Shown here: positions 7,032 to 18,111 of the stretch, piece by piece
Layout of the letters: every line of letters begins with the position of its first letter
Position numbering within the stretch: position 1 is the first letter of the stretch
Source: an uncultured Latescibacterota bacterium
GTDB taxonomy: Bacteria > Latescibacterota > UBA2968
NCBI GenBank assembly: GCA_958295785.1
Contig: OY282377.1
Location: 634,394 to 698,393, forward strand
Length of the DNA: 64,000 nt
Direction: 5' to 3'
The notes under the pieces: generated by a model
The model's input: the letters and a program-made list of their open reading frames with translations, nothing else
What the model was told of the DNA's origin: nothing
The model's database searches: none
Made by a program: the position numbers and the translations under genes

Positions 7032-10000
7032 TTAGGGAACCGCGTCAATCCGATAATCGTTGCCCACCCGAGTCACACGAAAGCCGTTCACATTGAGGCT
7101 ACCAACGCAAATCCGGATACTGCTGAAGGGGATATAGACGAAGCACCCACCGCCGACATTTCTAAACTCTCCACCGCCGATACTACAACTCTGGTTGGGA
7201 CGTACGACCATCCCCGCACTGCAAGCACCGAGACTACCCGTTGGTGGTGGTGGCGGAGTACTACCGCTCACCGTGACGCGCACGCCGGTTGAGCAGTTGT
7301 TGCCGGTATTGCTCTCGCCGCTGACGCTTGCCACGCACGCGCCGTAGTAATACGTGCCAGAACTCGATGGGGCAGTCAGGCTGATCGACTCAGAACTGGT
7401 CGCCGAAGCCGACAGCCCGCTCACGTTATCCGTGCCGACTTGCGTATTGCTCGTGGAGATCGTGGAATTAGACGAGCGATAATAGCGCAGGGTCGTCGAG
7501 GCCGACCGTCCCGTACCCGAGTTGCGAACCGTGGCACGCAGGGTAAAGGATTGCCCGGTTGTCAGCGTGTTGTCGCTGACCGAAGGCGATTGAACAATCA
7601 GATCGGGACGACTACTGCCACCGCCACCGCTGCCACTGCTCACCGTGACGCGCACGCCGGTTGAGCAGTTGTTATTGGAATTGCTCTCGTCGCTGACACT
7701 CGCCACACACGCGCCGTAGTAATACGTCCCCGCACTCGAAGGCGCTCTCAGGCTGATCGACTCAGCACTCGTGCCCGAAGCCGACAGCCCGCTCACCGAA
7801 TCCGTGCCGACTTGCGTATCGCTCGTGGAGATCGACGAATTGGACGAGCGGTAATAGCGCAAGGTCGTCGCGGCAGCCGAACCCGTACCCGAGTTGCGAA
7901 CCGTGGCACTCAGGGTAAAGGATTGCCCGGTTGTCAGCGTGTTGTCGCTGACCGAAGGCGATTGAACAATCAGATCGGGACGACTACTGCCACCACCGCC
8001 GCTACTGATAGACCCTGAAGTATCCAGCGCGATGCCAGTTGGCCTCCTCAATCCTGTGGTGATGAGGTCTTCGACATTGGAGCCATCGAGGTTGGCACGC
8101 TGAATCTTATACGTCCACTCGTCCGTCCAGTACATCTTTCCGCGCCCCACATCCAGCGCGATGCCAGTTGGCCTCCTCAATCCTGTGGTGATGAGGTCTT
8201 CGACATTAGACCCATCCAGGTTGGCACGCTGAATCTTAGCCGTGATCCTGTCCGTCCAGTACATCTTTCCGCGCCCCACATCCAGCGCGATGCTATTTGG
8301 CCTCCTCAATCCTGTGGTGATGAGGTCTTCGACATTGGAGCCATCGAGGTTGGCACGCTGAATCTTATCCGTGCCATCGTCCGTCCAGTACATCTTTCCG
8401 CGTCCCACATCCAGCGCGATGCCCTGTGGCCTCCTCAATCCTGTGGTGATGAGGTCTTCGACATTGGAGCCATCGAGGTTGGCACGCTGAATCTTATTCG
8501 TCCACTCGTCCGTCCAGTACATCTTTCCGCGCCCCACATCCAGCGCGATGCCAACTGGCCAATCCAATCCTGTGGTGATGAGGTCTTCGACATTAGACCC
8601 ATCGAGGTTGGCACGCTGAATCTTATCCGTGCCATCGTCCGTCCAGTACATCTTTCCGCGCCCCACATCCAGCGCGATGCCATATGGATCCGACAATCCT
8701 ATGGTGATGAGGTCTTCGACATTGGAGCCATCGAGGTTGGCACGCTGAATCTTACCCGTGCCCAAGTCCGTCCAGTACATCTTTCCGCGCCCCACATCCA
8801 GCGCGATGCCTTCTGGCCTCGACAATCCTGTGGTGATGAGGTCTTCGACATTGGAGCCATCGAGGTTGGCACGCTGAATCTTACCCGTGCCCAAGTCCGT
8901 CCAGTACATCTTTCCGCGCCCCACATCCAGCGCGATGCCAACTGGCCTCCTCAATCCTGTGGTGATGAGGTCTTCGACATTAGACCCATCGAGGTTGGCA
9001 CGCTGAATCTTCTCCTCCGTGCCATTGTCCGTCCAGTACATCTTTCCGCGTCCCACATCCAGCGCGATGCCCCTTGGCTCATCCAATCCTGTGGTGATGA
9101 GGTCTTCGACATTAGACCCATCGAGGTTGGCACGCTGAATCTTCTCCTCCGTGCCATTGTCCGTCCAGTACATCTTTCCGCGCCCCACATCCAGCGCGAT
9201 GCCCCTTGGCTCATCCAATCCTGTGGTGATGAGGTCTTCGACATTAGACCCATCGAGGTTGGCACGCTGAATCTTCTCCGTCCACTCGTCCGTCCAGTAC
9301 ATCTTTCCGCGCCCCACATCCAGCGCGATGCCAGTTGGCCTCCTCAATCCTGTGGTGATGAGGTCTTCGACATTAGACCCATCGAGGTTGGCACGCTGAA
9401 TCTTATACGTGCTCCAGTCCGTCCAGTACATCTTTCCGCGCCCCACATCCAGCGCGATGCCAAGTGGCCCCACCAATCCTGTGGTGATGAGGTCTTCGAC
9501 ATTAGACCCATCGAAGTTGGCACGCTGAATCTTAGGCGTGGGCCTGCCCTGGTCCGTCCAGTACATCTTGGGCGTACCGCCCCCACTGCCACTGCTCACC
9601 GTGACGCGCACGCCATCCGAGCAGTTGTTATCGGAATTGCTCTCGCCGCTGACGCTTGCCACGCATGCGCCGTAGTAATACATGCCCGCACTCGACGGTG
9701 CTCTCAGGCTGATCGACTCAGCACTCGTGTTAGAAGCCGAAAGCCCGCTGACTGAATCCTTGCCGACTTCTGTATCACTCGCGGAGATCGTCGAATTGGA
9801 CGAGCGATAATAGCGCAAGGTCGTCGCGGCAGCCGAACCCGTGCCCGAGTTGCGAACCGTCGCACGCAGGGTGAAGGATTGCCCAGGCGTCAAGGTACTA
9901 TCGCTGACAGAAGGCGATTCAACGATCAGGTCGGGACGACTACTGCCACCGCCAGGAGGCGATACTGGGCCGTCATAACTGCCGATAAAAATCAGAAAAT

Positions 10001-10745
10001 CAGAAAAGTCTATCGCGCCATCTCTATTCAAATCATACCTAACTTGGTATCTGCCATCCCCGCGCCTTGACCTATACTGCTCTGCAAACGCCATAAAGTC
10101 GGAAAAGCCAACCGTGCCATTGCCATCAAAATCCGGCGTCCGGGCAGTCGTCGCATTAAACTCGATTCGGTTTGTCGTGGTGAGCGTGTCGCTCGATGAC
10201 GAGCTTTCAGAAAGCGTCACCGACGCAATGCCAATGGAAAATTCCCTGCCCGTGACATTGGTCGCTGTGGTGAACTCTGCCCGTGTTAGAAAACCAGAAG
10301 ACAGCAATGTAACCGGCGGAGTCGCCGCGAAGTCAGTGCCCGTTGAAGCTCGAATTGGCAAGGTAAATGCGCTGTTCTCGGCTTTGTCAAAGGTCAGCAG
10401 AGTCGCATCAAAGTCAAAGCCGATTTGCATGCCGACCAAAGCAGTGGTCACGCCGGTTGCGAAAACTTCAATGGCAATTTTGGTGCCCTGTCCAGACACG
10501 GTGCCCGAAGTCACGGCATCATTTCGTTGATTGCCCGACCCGCCATTGGGAATCAGATCCAGCGACAGCGTCGCATTGGCATTGGGGCCTGCGGCGATTT
10601 TCGCACGCAGGTCAGAACTCGGGGAAGATTCCCCAGTGGTCGCGCCCGCATTAGCATCGGGTTCAGCAGCGACCTGCCTGCCCAAAAAGACCAGCACGGT
10701 CAGTGCGGTCATCAACACACCGATTGCCACAATCCGCTTACACAT
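7032..10745 (-). CDS. Secreted repeat protein: cohesin-like, dockerin-like, CARDB and 12 YWTD repeats
   Basis: A 1237-residue exported protein. The start at 10745 (MCKRIVAIG) has AAGGAG 7 bases upstream; ATG 10781 has none. Order of parts: signal peptide (1-28); cohesin-like domain (about 48-190); two EF-hand/dockerin-like motifs, DFDGNGTVGFSDF and DLNRDGAIDFSDF; a CARDB adhesion domain; 12 YWTD repeats of 43-44 residues (about 390-910), enough for two six-bladed propellers; two more CARDB domains; and a Cys-containing tail of about 65 residues ending VGNDYRIDAVP. The repeats are almost identical and vary mainly at two short sites. A surface adhesion or ligand-binding role is inferred. No anchoring motif is recognised. 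An IS lies 95 bp upstream of the start. Confidence 0.85.
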   Translation of the reverse strand: MCKRIVAIGVLMTALTVLVFLGRQVAAEPDANAGATTGESSPSSDLRAKIAAGPNANATLSLDLIPNGGSGNQRNDAVTSGTVSGQGTKIAIEVFATGVTTALVGMQIGFDFDATLLTFDKAENSAFTLPIRASTGTDFAATPPVTLLSSGFLTRAEFTTATNVTGREFSIGIASVTLSESSSSSDTLTTTNRIEFNATTARTPDFDGNGTVGFSDFMAFAEQYRSRRGDGRYQVRYDLNRDGAIDFSDFLIFIGSYDGPVSPPGGGSSRPDLIVESPSVSDSTLTPGQSFTLRATVRNSGTGSAAATTLRYYRSSNSTISASDTEVGKDSVSGLSASNTSAESISLRAPSSAGMYYYGACVASVSGESNSDNNCSDGVRVTVSSGSGGGTPKMYWTDQGRPTPKIQRANFDGSNVEDLITTGLVGPLGIALDVGRGKMYWTDWSTYKIQRANLDGSNVEDLITTGLRRPTGIALDVGRGKMYWTDEWTEKIQRANLDGSNVEDLITTGLDEPRGIALDVGRGKMYWTDNGTEEKIQRANLDGSNVEDLITTGLDEPRGIALDVGRGKMYWTDNGTEEKIQRANLDGSNVEDLITTGLRRPVGIALDVGRGKMYWTDLGTGKIQRANLDGSNVEDLITTGLSRPEGIALDVGRGKMYWTDLGTGKIQRANLDGSNVEDLITIGLSDPYGIALDVGRGKMYWTDDGTDKIQRANLDGSNVEDLITTGLDWPVGIALDVGRGKMYWTDEWTNKIQRANLDGSNVEDLITTGLRRPQGIALDVGRGKMYWTDDGTDKIQRANLDGSNVEDLITTGLRRPNSIALDVGRGKMYWTDRITAKIQRANLDGSNVEDLITTGLRRPTGIALDVGRGKMYWTDEWTYKIQRANLDGSNVEDLITTGLRRPTGIALDTSGSISSGGGGSSRPDLIVQSPSVSDNTLTTGQSFTLSATVRNSGTGSAAATTLRYYRSSNSSISTSDTQVGTDSVSGLSASGTSAESISLRAPSSAGTYYYGACVASVSDESNSNNNCSTGVRVTVSSGSGGGGSSRPDLIVQSPSVSDNTLTTGQSFTLRATVRNSGTGRSASTTLRYYRSSNSTISTSNTQVGTDNVSGLSASATSSESISLTAPSSSGTYYYGACVASVSGESNTGNNCSTGVRVTVSGSTPPPPPTGSLGACSAGMVVRPNQSCSIGGGEFRNVGGGCFVYIPFSSIRICVGSLNVNGFRVTRVGNDYRIDAVP
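8023..9570 (-). repeat. Twelve tandem YWTD-propeller units of about 129 bp
   Basis: Twelve copies of a unit starting KMYWTD, containing KIQRANLDGSNVEDLI and ending GIALDVGRG. Most units are 129 bp; two are 132 bp (an extra Glu in NGTEEKI). Bases are near-identical across units except at codons just after WTD and after TTGL. Synonymous Gly-Ser codons fall into two classes: GGC-TCC in units 6, 7, 9, 10 and 12, and GGG-TCT in units 1-5, 8 and 11. Confidence 0.92.
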
Positions 10746-10834
10746 AACTATCTCCTTTGCGTTGGGGGTAGAGGTGTCCATCTCACGAGTAGATGGAGGT
10801 CTTGACGAGAGGCAATATAATATATGCGCCTAAA

Positions 10835-11934
10835 ATTAGTAGGACTTACGCATGCTGAGTTAAAAAAGGGTGCAATTCCGTAAAATTTATCACTTTGAGG
10901 AGGTGTCAATGCGCCAACCGACGCGTTTGGCTTACTGTCAGTATCTGCTTAGCCGTCCCCTCAACGATACCCTGACCCATTTCGCCGACCACAGCGAAGG
11001 GTTCAGTCATGATATGATCAACCGCTATCTCGCCGGTGAGCGTATCCCCCCGCTTGGTGTGGGAACACGTCAAAGACCACATCGCGTTGACGCCCAAAGG
11101 CGATGTGATCTTTGATGACACGGTTTTAGACAAGCGCCACGCACGCAAGATCGCGTGAGTGCGTCGTCAATATAGCGGCAACGCCCAAGGCGTCATCAAC
11201 GGCATCGGGGGGGTCACATGTGTCTATGTCAATCCGCAAGAGGATCGGTTCTGGCTGATTGACTATCGGATTTATGACCCGCAAGGCGATGGCAAAACCA
11301 AATTGGATCATCTCAAGGACATGCTCTCTGCGTGGGTCTATCAGAAGGGCCTCCCTTTTACCGGGGTCTTGATGGACAGTTGGTATGCGACCAAAACAGT
11401 CATGCGACACAGAGAGCAGATGCAAAAAACCTATTCTTGTCCCCTCAAGACGAACCGGCGCGTGGACGAGTAGGCAGGCACAATCCCCTACCAGCGCGTA
11501 GATAGCTTAACTTGGACGAAAGCGCAACGCAAACAAGGCAAGTCAATTAAAATCAGAGGGTTCCCCAAAGACCACAAAGTGAAATTATTCCGGGTGGCGT
11601 CTGCTGATAGACGCACGGCGTATGTCGTGACTAACGACCATGCTCAAAACGATTCTTCAGGGGTACAACAGGTGTGTCACCAACGATGGAAAATTGAGCC
11701 ATTTCACCGCGAAGTCAAACAGGTGACCGGGCTTGAAAAGTGTCAATGCCGGTTGGCACGCATGGTACGAAATCATATTGGGTGTGCGATGTTCGTTTGG
11801 ATTCGACTCGCGCAGGTGGCCTATCAAACAGGACAAACCATTTATCAAGTCAAATACCGGGGGGTGGCTGACTTCTTGAGACAACAACTCAAAGCACCTC
11901 ATATTCCAATGGAAATTGCGTAAGTCCTAATTAG
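10835..11934 (+). mobile_element. IS copy 1 (decayed) with 5-bp target duplication
   Basis: The element spans 10840-11929 (1090 bp). Terminal inverted repeats are perfect over 13 bp: TAGGACTTACGCA on the left and TGCGTAAGTCCTA on the right. Both sides carry the 5-bp direct repeat ATTAG (10835-10839 and 11930-11934). Sequence is near-identical to the copy at 31951-33042. The transposase belongs to the IS4/IS701-like DDE group. Confidence 0.9.
10909..11923 (+). pseudogene. DDE transposase, broken (IS copy 1)
   Basis: Relative to the copy at 32020-33036 this gene has a 2-bp deletion near 11048-11050 that shifts the frame, a TGA at 11156-11158 that both copies share, and a TAG at 11471-11473. 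DDE residues remain visible in the pieces: DDTVLDK in part one (after the shift), VLMDSWYA and WKIEPFHREVKQ in the later parts. ATG 10909 is preceded by GAGGAGG. The enzyme would be inactive. Confidence 0.88.
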
Positions 11935-12091
11935 GAAAATTAAAAAACCCCAATGCTACAATACAGTGACGCTCGGTTGATTTTCGGATAGACCGATCAA
12001 ATGCCACAGGCGGCCTGCTTGAAAATTCCGATAATAAAATCGCCCATCCCAATGGGGCGCGATCTGCTTAAAACGCTGCTCGCATTTCCAT

Positions 12092-12142
12092 ACCAGCCGG
12101 TTAGGGAACCGCGTCAATCCGATAATCGTTGCCCACCCGAGT
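12092..12142 (-). pseudogene. 51-bp remnant of the YWTD/CARDB protein 3' end
   Basis: Identical base for base to 7023-7073, which encodes the last residues TRVGNDYRIDAVP plus the stop and 9 bp beyond. Nothing upstream on the minus strand matches the rest of the gene. It directly abuts a palindromic repeat. It is probably a scrap of a deleted paralogue or of a local duplication. Confidence 0.85.
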
Positions 12143-12144
12143 AT

Positions 12145-12213
12145 CTTTGGGCGAGCACGGGGGCATCGCCCCTACGTTTTCGGGCAGACACGGGGGCGCC
12201 GCCCCTACGTTTC
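12145..12213. repeat. Dispersed palindromic repeat, copy 2 (two tandem units)
   Basis: Two units follow each other: GGGCGAGCACGGGGGCATCG and then a variant with CACGGGGGCGCCGCCCC, each ending CCCCTACGTTT. Confidence 0.8.
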
Positions 12214-12340
12214 TATCCGCGCATCTTTCTTGTCGGGAGGTCTTGATTCCCCCTTCGTTGTAGGCACAGGCGTAGCCTACAAGGAGCGGAGCGAATAACG
12301 GGGGGTAGGGGGGTAGGTCCCGATAATTTTAAGATGGCTT

Positions 12341-13918
12341 CTAAAAGGGTTTTGCCCGTTGGCGCAGATCGTTTCCGGTCATTTCAGCGGGTTTGGGGAG
12401 GTTGAGGAGGGCGAGGAGGGTGGGGGCGACATCGCGCAAGGTGCCGCCTTCGCGCAAGGTGCCCTTAAAGGTGGGATCGAATAGCACAAAAGGCACGGGG
12501 TTGGTGGTGTGTGCGGTGTGCGGTTCGCCCGTGTGGTAATGGCGCATTTGTTCGGCGTTGCCGTGGTCCGCTGTGATGATGGCTGCGCCGTTTGCGTTTT
12601 TAATGGCTTTGAGCACGCGCCCAAGGCAGGTGTCAACCGCGGCGACGGCCTGCACTGCGGCGTCGAGGCGGCCGGTGTGCCCCACCATGTCGGGGTTGGC
12701 AAAGTTGCAGATCGCCGCGTGGAAGCGGTTGGATGCAATGGCGTCTGTGAAGCGGCGTGCGATTTCGGGCGCGCTCATTTCGGGTTTGTGATCGTAGGTG
12801 GGCACGTCTTTGGGCGATGGGATGAGGATGCGCGCTTCGCCTTCAAAGGGCGTTTCGTTCTGCCCGTTGAAGAAGAAGGTGACGTGCGCGTATTTTTCGG
12901 TTTCTGCGATGCGGAGTTGTCGCATGTTCGCCCGCGCGATGATCTCGCCACACAAGTTGGGCATGTTTTGCGAGAGGGATTCCGGCGGATACGCAATGCC
13001 GGTGACGGGTAAGCCCGCTTCGTATCGGGTCAGGGTGCTAAAGTGTACTTGGGGTATGACGGCGCGTTCAAAGCCGTGGAAGTCTTTGAGCACAAAGGCA
13101 CGGGTGATTTGCCGGGGCCTGTCCCCGCGAAAGTTGAAGCAGATGACGCTGTCCCCGTCTCGGATGGTCGAGAGGGGGTTGCCATTGCTGTTGGCTAGTG
13201 CAATGGGTTTGATAAATTCGTCTGTTTCGCCCCGAGTGTAGGCGTTTTGGATGGCTGCGATGGGATCGGTTTCGCGGATGCCTTTGCCCTGGGTGAGCAG
13301 GTCGTAGGCCAACTGGGTGCGCGCCCAGCGATGGTCGCGGTCCATCGCGTAATACCGCCCGCACAGAGAGGCCACGCGACCGATGCCATGGGTTTTGAAC
13401 ATGGCGAGCAATTCGCGCAAGCGGTGGATGCCGCTTTGGGGGGGCGTGTCGCGGCCATCTGTAAAGGCGTGGACAAAGACGCGATTGGCAGAAAGACCGC
13501 GGTCCCCTGCCAGTTTGATCAGGCCCTCGTAGTGCCCGGGCCATGAATGCACGCCGCCGTCAGAGACGAGGCCGATGAGGTGGAGGTTGCGGTTGTTGTT
13601 TTTGATGCGGTCTATCGCGGCGATGAGGATTTCGTTTTTGAATAAACTGCCGTCGCGCACGCGGTCGTCTATCTGCGTCATGGCTTGCAGAACCGTGCGC
13701 CCTGCGCCCAGGTTGAGATGCCCGACTTCGGAGTTGCCCATCAGGCCATCGGGCAGGCCCACGGCGCGGCCGGAGGTGTCGAGGGTGGTGTGGGCATAAT
13801 TCGCCCACAAGCGGTCCATAGTTGGGGTTTTCGCAAGGGCCACGGCATTGTGGTCTTTGCGCGGGTTTAGTCCCCAGCCGTCGAGGATGATCAATGCGAC
13901 AAAGCGTTGGTTGGACAT
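12341..13918 (-). CDS. gpmI: Phosphoglycerate mutase, 2,3-bisphosphoglycerate-independent
   Basis: A 525-residue cofactor-independent phosphoglycerate mutase interconverting 3- and 2-phosphoglycerate in glycolysis/gluconeogenesis, in the cytoplasm. Catalytic and metal-binding motifs are intact: ALIILDGWG, the nucleophilic Ser in GNSEVGHLNLGAGR, GGVHS, FTDGRDTPP, RGDRPRQ, EKYAHVTFF, NFANPDMVGHTG, ADHGNAEQM and HTAHTTNP. Length matches the family (about 510-530). It precedes the urea locus in the same orientation with a gap of about 110 bp to ureD, so it may be a separate unit. Confidence 0.96.
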   Translation of the reverse strand: MSNQRFVALIILDGWGLNPRKDHNAVALAKTPTMDRLWANYAHTTLDTSGRAVGLPDGLMGNSEVGHLNLGAGRTVLQAMTQIDDRVRDGSLFKNEILIAAIDRIKNNNRNLHLIGLVSDGGVHSWPGHYEGLIKLAGDRGLSANRVFVHAFTDGRDTPPQSGIHRLRELLAMFKTHGIGRVASLCGRYYAMDRDHRWARTQLAYDLLTQGKGIRETDPIAAIQNAYTRGETDEFIKPIALANSNGNPLSTIRDGDSVICFNFRGDRPRQITRAFVLKDFHGFERAVIPQVHFSTLTRYEAGLPVTGIAYPPESLSQNMPNLCGEIIARANMRQLRIAETEKYAHVTFFFNGQNETPFEGEARILIPSPKDVPTYDHKPEMSAPEIARRFTDAIASNRFHAAICNFANPDMVGHTGRLDAAVQAVAAVDTCLGRVLKAIKNANGAAIITADHGNAEQMRHYHTGEPHTAHTTNPVPFVLFDPTFKGTLREGGTLRDVAPTLLALLNLPKPAEMTGNDLRQRAKPF

Positions 13919-14026
13919 GGTTGGTTGTCAGTCAGGGTGTTGGATGTGGCTTCTCGTTGGGTGCAATATAGCCCAAATCCAAAAGGGCGTCAACAAACCG
14001 CTTGTGGACGGGCATTGGGCAAGGGG

Positions 14027-14863
14027 TTAGTACTTTTGGGCGAGGGGATCTGTGCCGAGGATGTTTGGGTGGGCGATTGCGTTGCGGAGGGCCGCGAAGA
14101 GGGGGTGGAGGCTTTCGATATTTTGCGCGAGGGAGCGGATGATGAATAGATCGGGCTTGGGGGAGGCGAAAGAGAGCAAGAGGTCGGGCGGGGTGGGTCG
14201 CAATAATGGGATGAGGGTTTGGGAGAGATTTTCGACTAGGTGGGTGAATTTCATCTCGCCGGGCGTCCCTGCGATGAAGAGGTTGAAGACGGCGTTGTAA
14301 GGGCCAAACGCGCCCGGGTGCGTGGGCGATACCGCGCTCGGTTCGGAGTGGTAGCGTTCGATGAGGAGCGGGCGTTTGGGCGTGTGAATGGCGATGTGGG
14401 ATCGGTAACGTGCGTAGGCAAAGTGTTCGCCGTGGGCAACGCGCCCGGCCGTGTGCCCATCTGCGAGGATCAGGCAGGCGTTGGGGGCCAAGTGCCAGTG
14501 TTGGTTTTGTTCAAAGATGCTTTGGGCATAGGGAACGACGGGGTCGGGCCACACGATAGCGAGGCCCTGGGATTCGACTGTGCCGATGAGGGTTTGTTTG
14601 GACGGGATGCCGTGGGGGTTTTTATAGACTTTGGTCAATGCCTGCGTGCCCAAGTACAGGGCCGCGCGTTTGCCACAGCGCACGCGGAGGATTGGCGCGT
14701 CTCCTTCGACCATGCCGCCGCCATAACTGGCGATTATGACCGCGCAATACGTGCCCTGCGTGGCGGGGTTGAGCAATTTGAGCGGTGCAATGGAGCGGCA
14801 AGCCGTGAGGACGGAGCGCGTGCCCGTGTGGGTCACTTCGATAGATGAGGGGATTGGGGGCAT
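14027..14863 (-). CDS. ureD: Urease accessory protein UreD (UreH)
   Basis: A 278-residue UreD homologue, the scaffold that binds apo-urease and helps deliver nickel with UreF and UreG. Recognisable segments are the N-terminal [26 protein letters not shown] and [13 protein letters not shown]. It is the last gene of the urea locus. Its start region overlaps the ureG 3' end by about 30 bp, which suggests translational coupling. No terminator is obvious downstream. Confidence 0.88.
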   Translation of the reverse strand: MPPIPSSIEVTHTGTRSVLTACRSIAPLKLLNPATQGTYCAVIIASYGGGMVEGDAPILRVRCGKRAALYLGTQALTKVYKNPHGIPSKQTLIGTVESQGLAIVWPDPVVPYAQSIFEQNQHWHLAPNACLILADGHTAGRVAHGEHFAYARYRSHIAIHTPKRPLLIERYHSEPSAVSPTHPGAFGPYNAVFNLFIAGTPGEMKFTHLVENLSQTLIPLLRPTPPDLLLSFASPKPDLFIIRSLAQNIESLHPLFAALRNAIAHPNILGTDPLAQKY

Positions 14864-15582
14864 GATCGCGGCTGAGGTGAGAGGGCGGTTTCGCTGGCGC
14901 GGAGGACGTGGTCGATGATTTCATCGCGTCCAACTTTGTTTTTGATGCAGGCAAAGAGCGTGGGGCCATCTCCACGCATTTTTTTTGCGTCTCGTTCCAT
15001 AACGCCGAGGTCCGCGCCCACGAGGTCCGCGATGTCGGTTTTGTTGATGATGAGCAGGTCCGATTGGGTGATGCCCGGTCCGCCCTTTCGGGGAATTTTG
15101 TCGCCTGCGGAGACGTCGATGACGTAGATGGCGTAATCCACGAGTTCTTTGCTGAAGTGCGCGGCTAAGTTGTCGCCGCCGCTTTCGACAAAGAGAAGGT
15201 CGATGGCGCAGTCAAAGCGGGTCATTAGGTCTTCGAGGGCGTTGAGATTGAGCGAAATGTCTTCTCGAATGGCGGCATGCGGGCATCCACCGGTTTCAAC
15301 GCCGATGATGCGGTCGGCTTCGAGGGCTTTGTGATGCAAGAGAAATTCGGCGTCTTCGCGCGTGAAGATGTCGTTGGTGACCACGCCGAGGCTGTATTGG
15401 TCGCGCAGGGCTTCGCAGAGCAGGCGAACGAGCGCGGTTTTGCCGGTGCCGACCGGCCCGCCAACGCCGATAGTGAATGCGCGTTGCGAAAAGTCGCGGT
15501 TGGCGGAGACCGATTCGCGCAGGGCGAATTTGCCGGGGGATTCAAAGGGAAAATGAGAATGGCCGTGATGGTGGTCGTGCAT
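14833..15582 (-). CDS. ureG: Urease accessory GTPase UreG with His-rich N-terminus
   Basis: A 249-residue SIMIBI-class GTPase that powers nickel insertion into urease. The N-terminus [11 protein letters not shown] is a His-rich metal-binding stretch. Then come a P-loop GGPVGTGKT (41-49), [15 protein letters not shown], the metal-binding ETGGCPH (Cys-Pro-His), [11 protein letters not shown], and the guanine-specificity motif [10 protein letters not shown]. Bacterial UreG is usually about 200-210 residues, so this one is extended. No ureE is in the cluster, and the His-rich leader may serve as the nickel store. Confidence 0.95.
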   Translation of the reverse strand: MHDHHHGHSHFPFESPGKFALRESVSANRDFSQRAFTIGVGGPVGTGKTALVRLLCEALRDQYSLGVVTNDIFTREDAEFLLHHKALEADRIIGVETGGCPHAAIREDISLNLNALEDLMTRFDCAIDLLFVESGGDNLAAHFSKELVDYAIYVIDVSAGDKIPRKGGPGITQSDLLIINKTDIADLVGADLGVMERDAKKMRGDGPTLFACIKNKVGRDEIIDHVLRASETALSPQPRSCPQSPHLSK

Positions 15583-15594
15583 GAGATGTCCTTT

Positions 15595-16268
15595 TTAACT
15601 TTGAAACAATCGGGAATAGAGATATTCGTGCATGCCTTGGGCGATGTCCCATTGGGGGGCAGAGCGCGAGGCGCGGGTGTGGTCTGCGTTGGCGATGGCG
15701 GCGATGGCGGTGATCGCGGTTTTGTGATGGCGTTTTTGCAATCGAGCGGCTTCGAGAGGGCCGATTTGTCCCAAGCGAACCGCCGCGCTGATTTGGTCGC
15801 GCAGGAATTGGTACATGAATACCCGACATGTGGGAATGCGTTTGAGGCCAGCGACGCGGCAGGTCGCGCCCAAGACGATGGTGTAGTGGGCAGGCGCGGA
15901 TTGGGCGAGCAAGGTTTTGTACAGACGCCCCATGGTATCTGAAGCGTACAGGTCGCGCATCAGGCGCAGCAAGTTGCGGCCCTGCACAGCACTGGCGCGG
16001 GCAATGGCGGGTGCGGTGATCATGGCGTCGTAAGCGAGCAGGATGTCGGTCAGGTTTGCGGGGATGGGATCGCCGGTGTAGCAGGTGTTGATGAAAGGGA
16101 TTTCGCTCGTGGCTGTGGTGTGGATGGCGGTTTGGAGGTACGCATCGAGGTCGGCAGGGGTACGCAGCAATCCCATTTGTACGGCGGATTCCAGGCCATT
16201 GGAGAATGCGTATCCGCCCGTGGGCAGCGCGCTGTCGGCAAGGGTGAAAAGGTCGAGTAACATGGCGA

Positions 16269-16272
<4 letters not shown>
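15595..16272 (-). CDS. ureF: Urease accessory protein UreF
   Basis: A 225-residue all-helical UreF. The conserved N-terminal [25 protein letters not shown] motif is typical; it marks the segment that contacts UreD and UreG. UreF acts as the checkpoint for UreG GTPase activity in the pre-activation complex. It overlaps ureC by 4 bp at its start and ends 13 bp before the ureG ATG. Confidence 0.92.
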
Positions 16273-17972
<1,700 letters not shown>

Positions 17973-18012
17973 TGAGAATCCCTCTGCGAATCAACGGAAC
18001 GAGGCACACTTG

Positions 18013-18046
18013 GACGGGCACGGGGGCATCGCCCCTGCGGTTTCCC
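18013..18046. repeat. Dispersed palindromic repeat, copy 3 (inside urease locus)
   Basis: CACGGGGGCATCGCCCCTGC lies between ureAB and ureC. It would form a hairpin in the mRNA and might change the ratio of the fused gamma/beta subunit to alpha. Confidence 0.75.
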
Positions 18047-18111
18047 GTCTCGGGCTGGACGGGGACTGACCACTTGGTGGCCAGGTGGCTGGGGTTCGTC
18101 TATTCGTCTAT

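Larger units (their letters stand above)
11935..12340. other. Intergenic region with gene remnant, repeats and a hairpin
   Basis: No gene is visible. It holds a 51-bp remnant of the 1237-residue protein gene (12092-12142), two tandem palindromic repeats (12145-12213), and a stem-loop TTGTAGGC/GCCTACAA at 12254-12281 downstream of gpmI (on the minus strand). The stem-loop lacks a T-run. Confidence 0.7.

Noticed and set aside
8023-9570. Possible CRISPR array because of regular spacing
   Set aside because: The period is about 129 bp, the repeats are almost the entire unit, and they encode YWTD propeller repeats.
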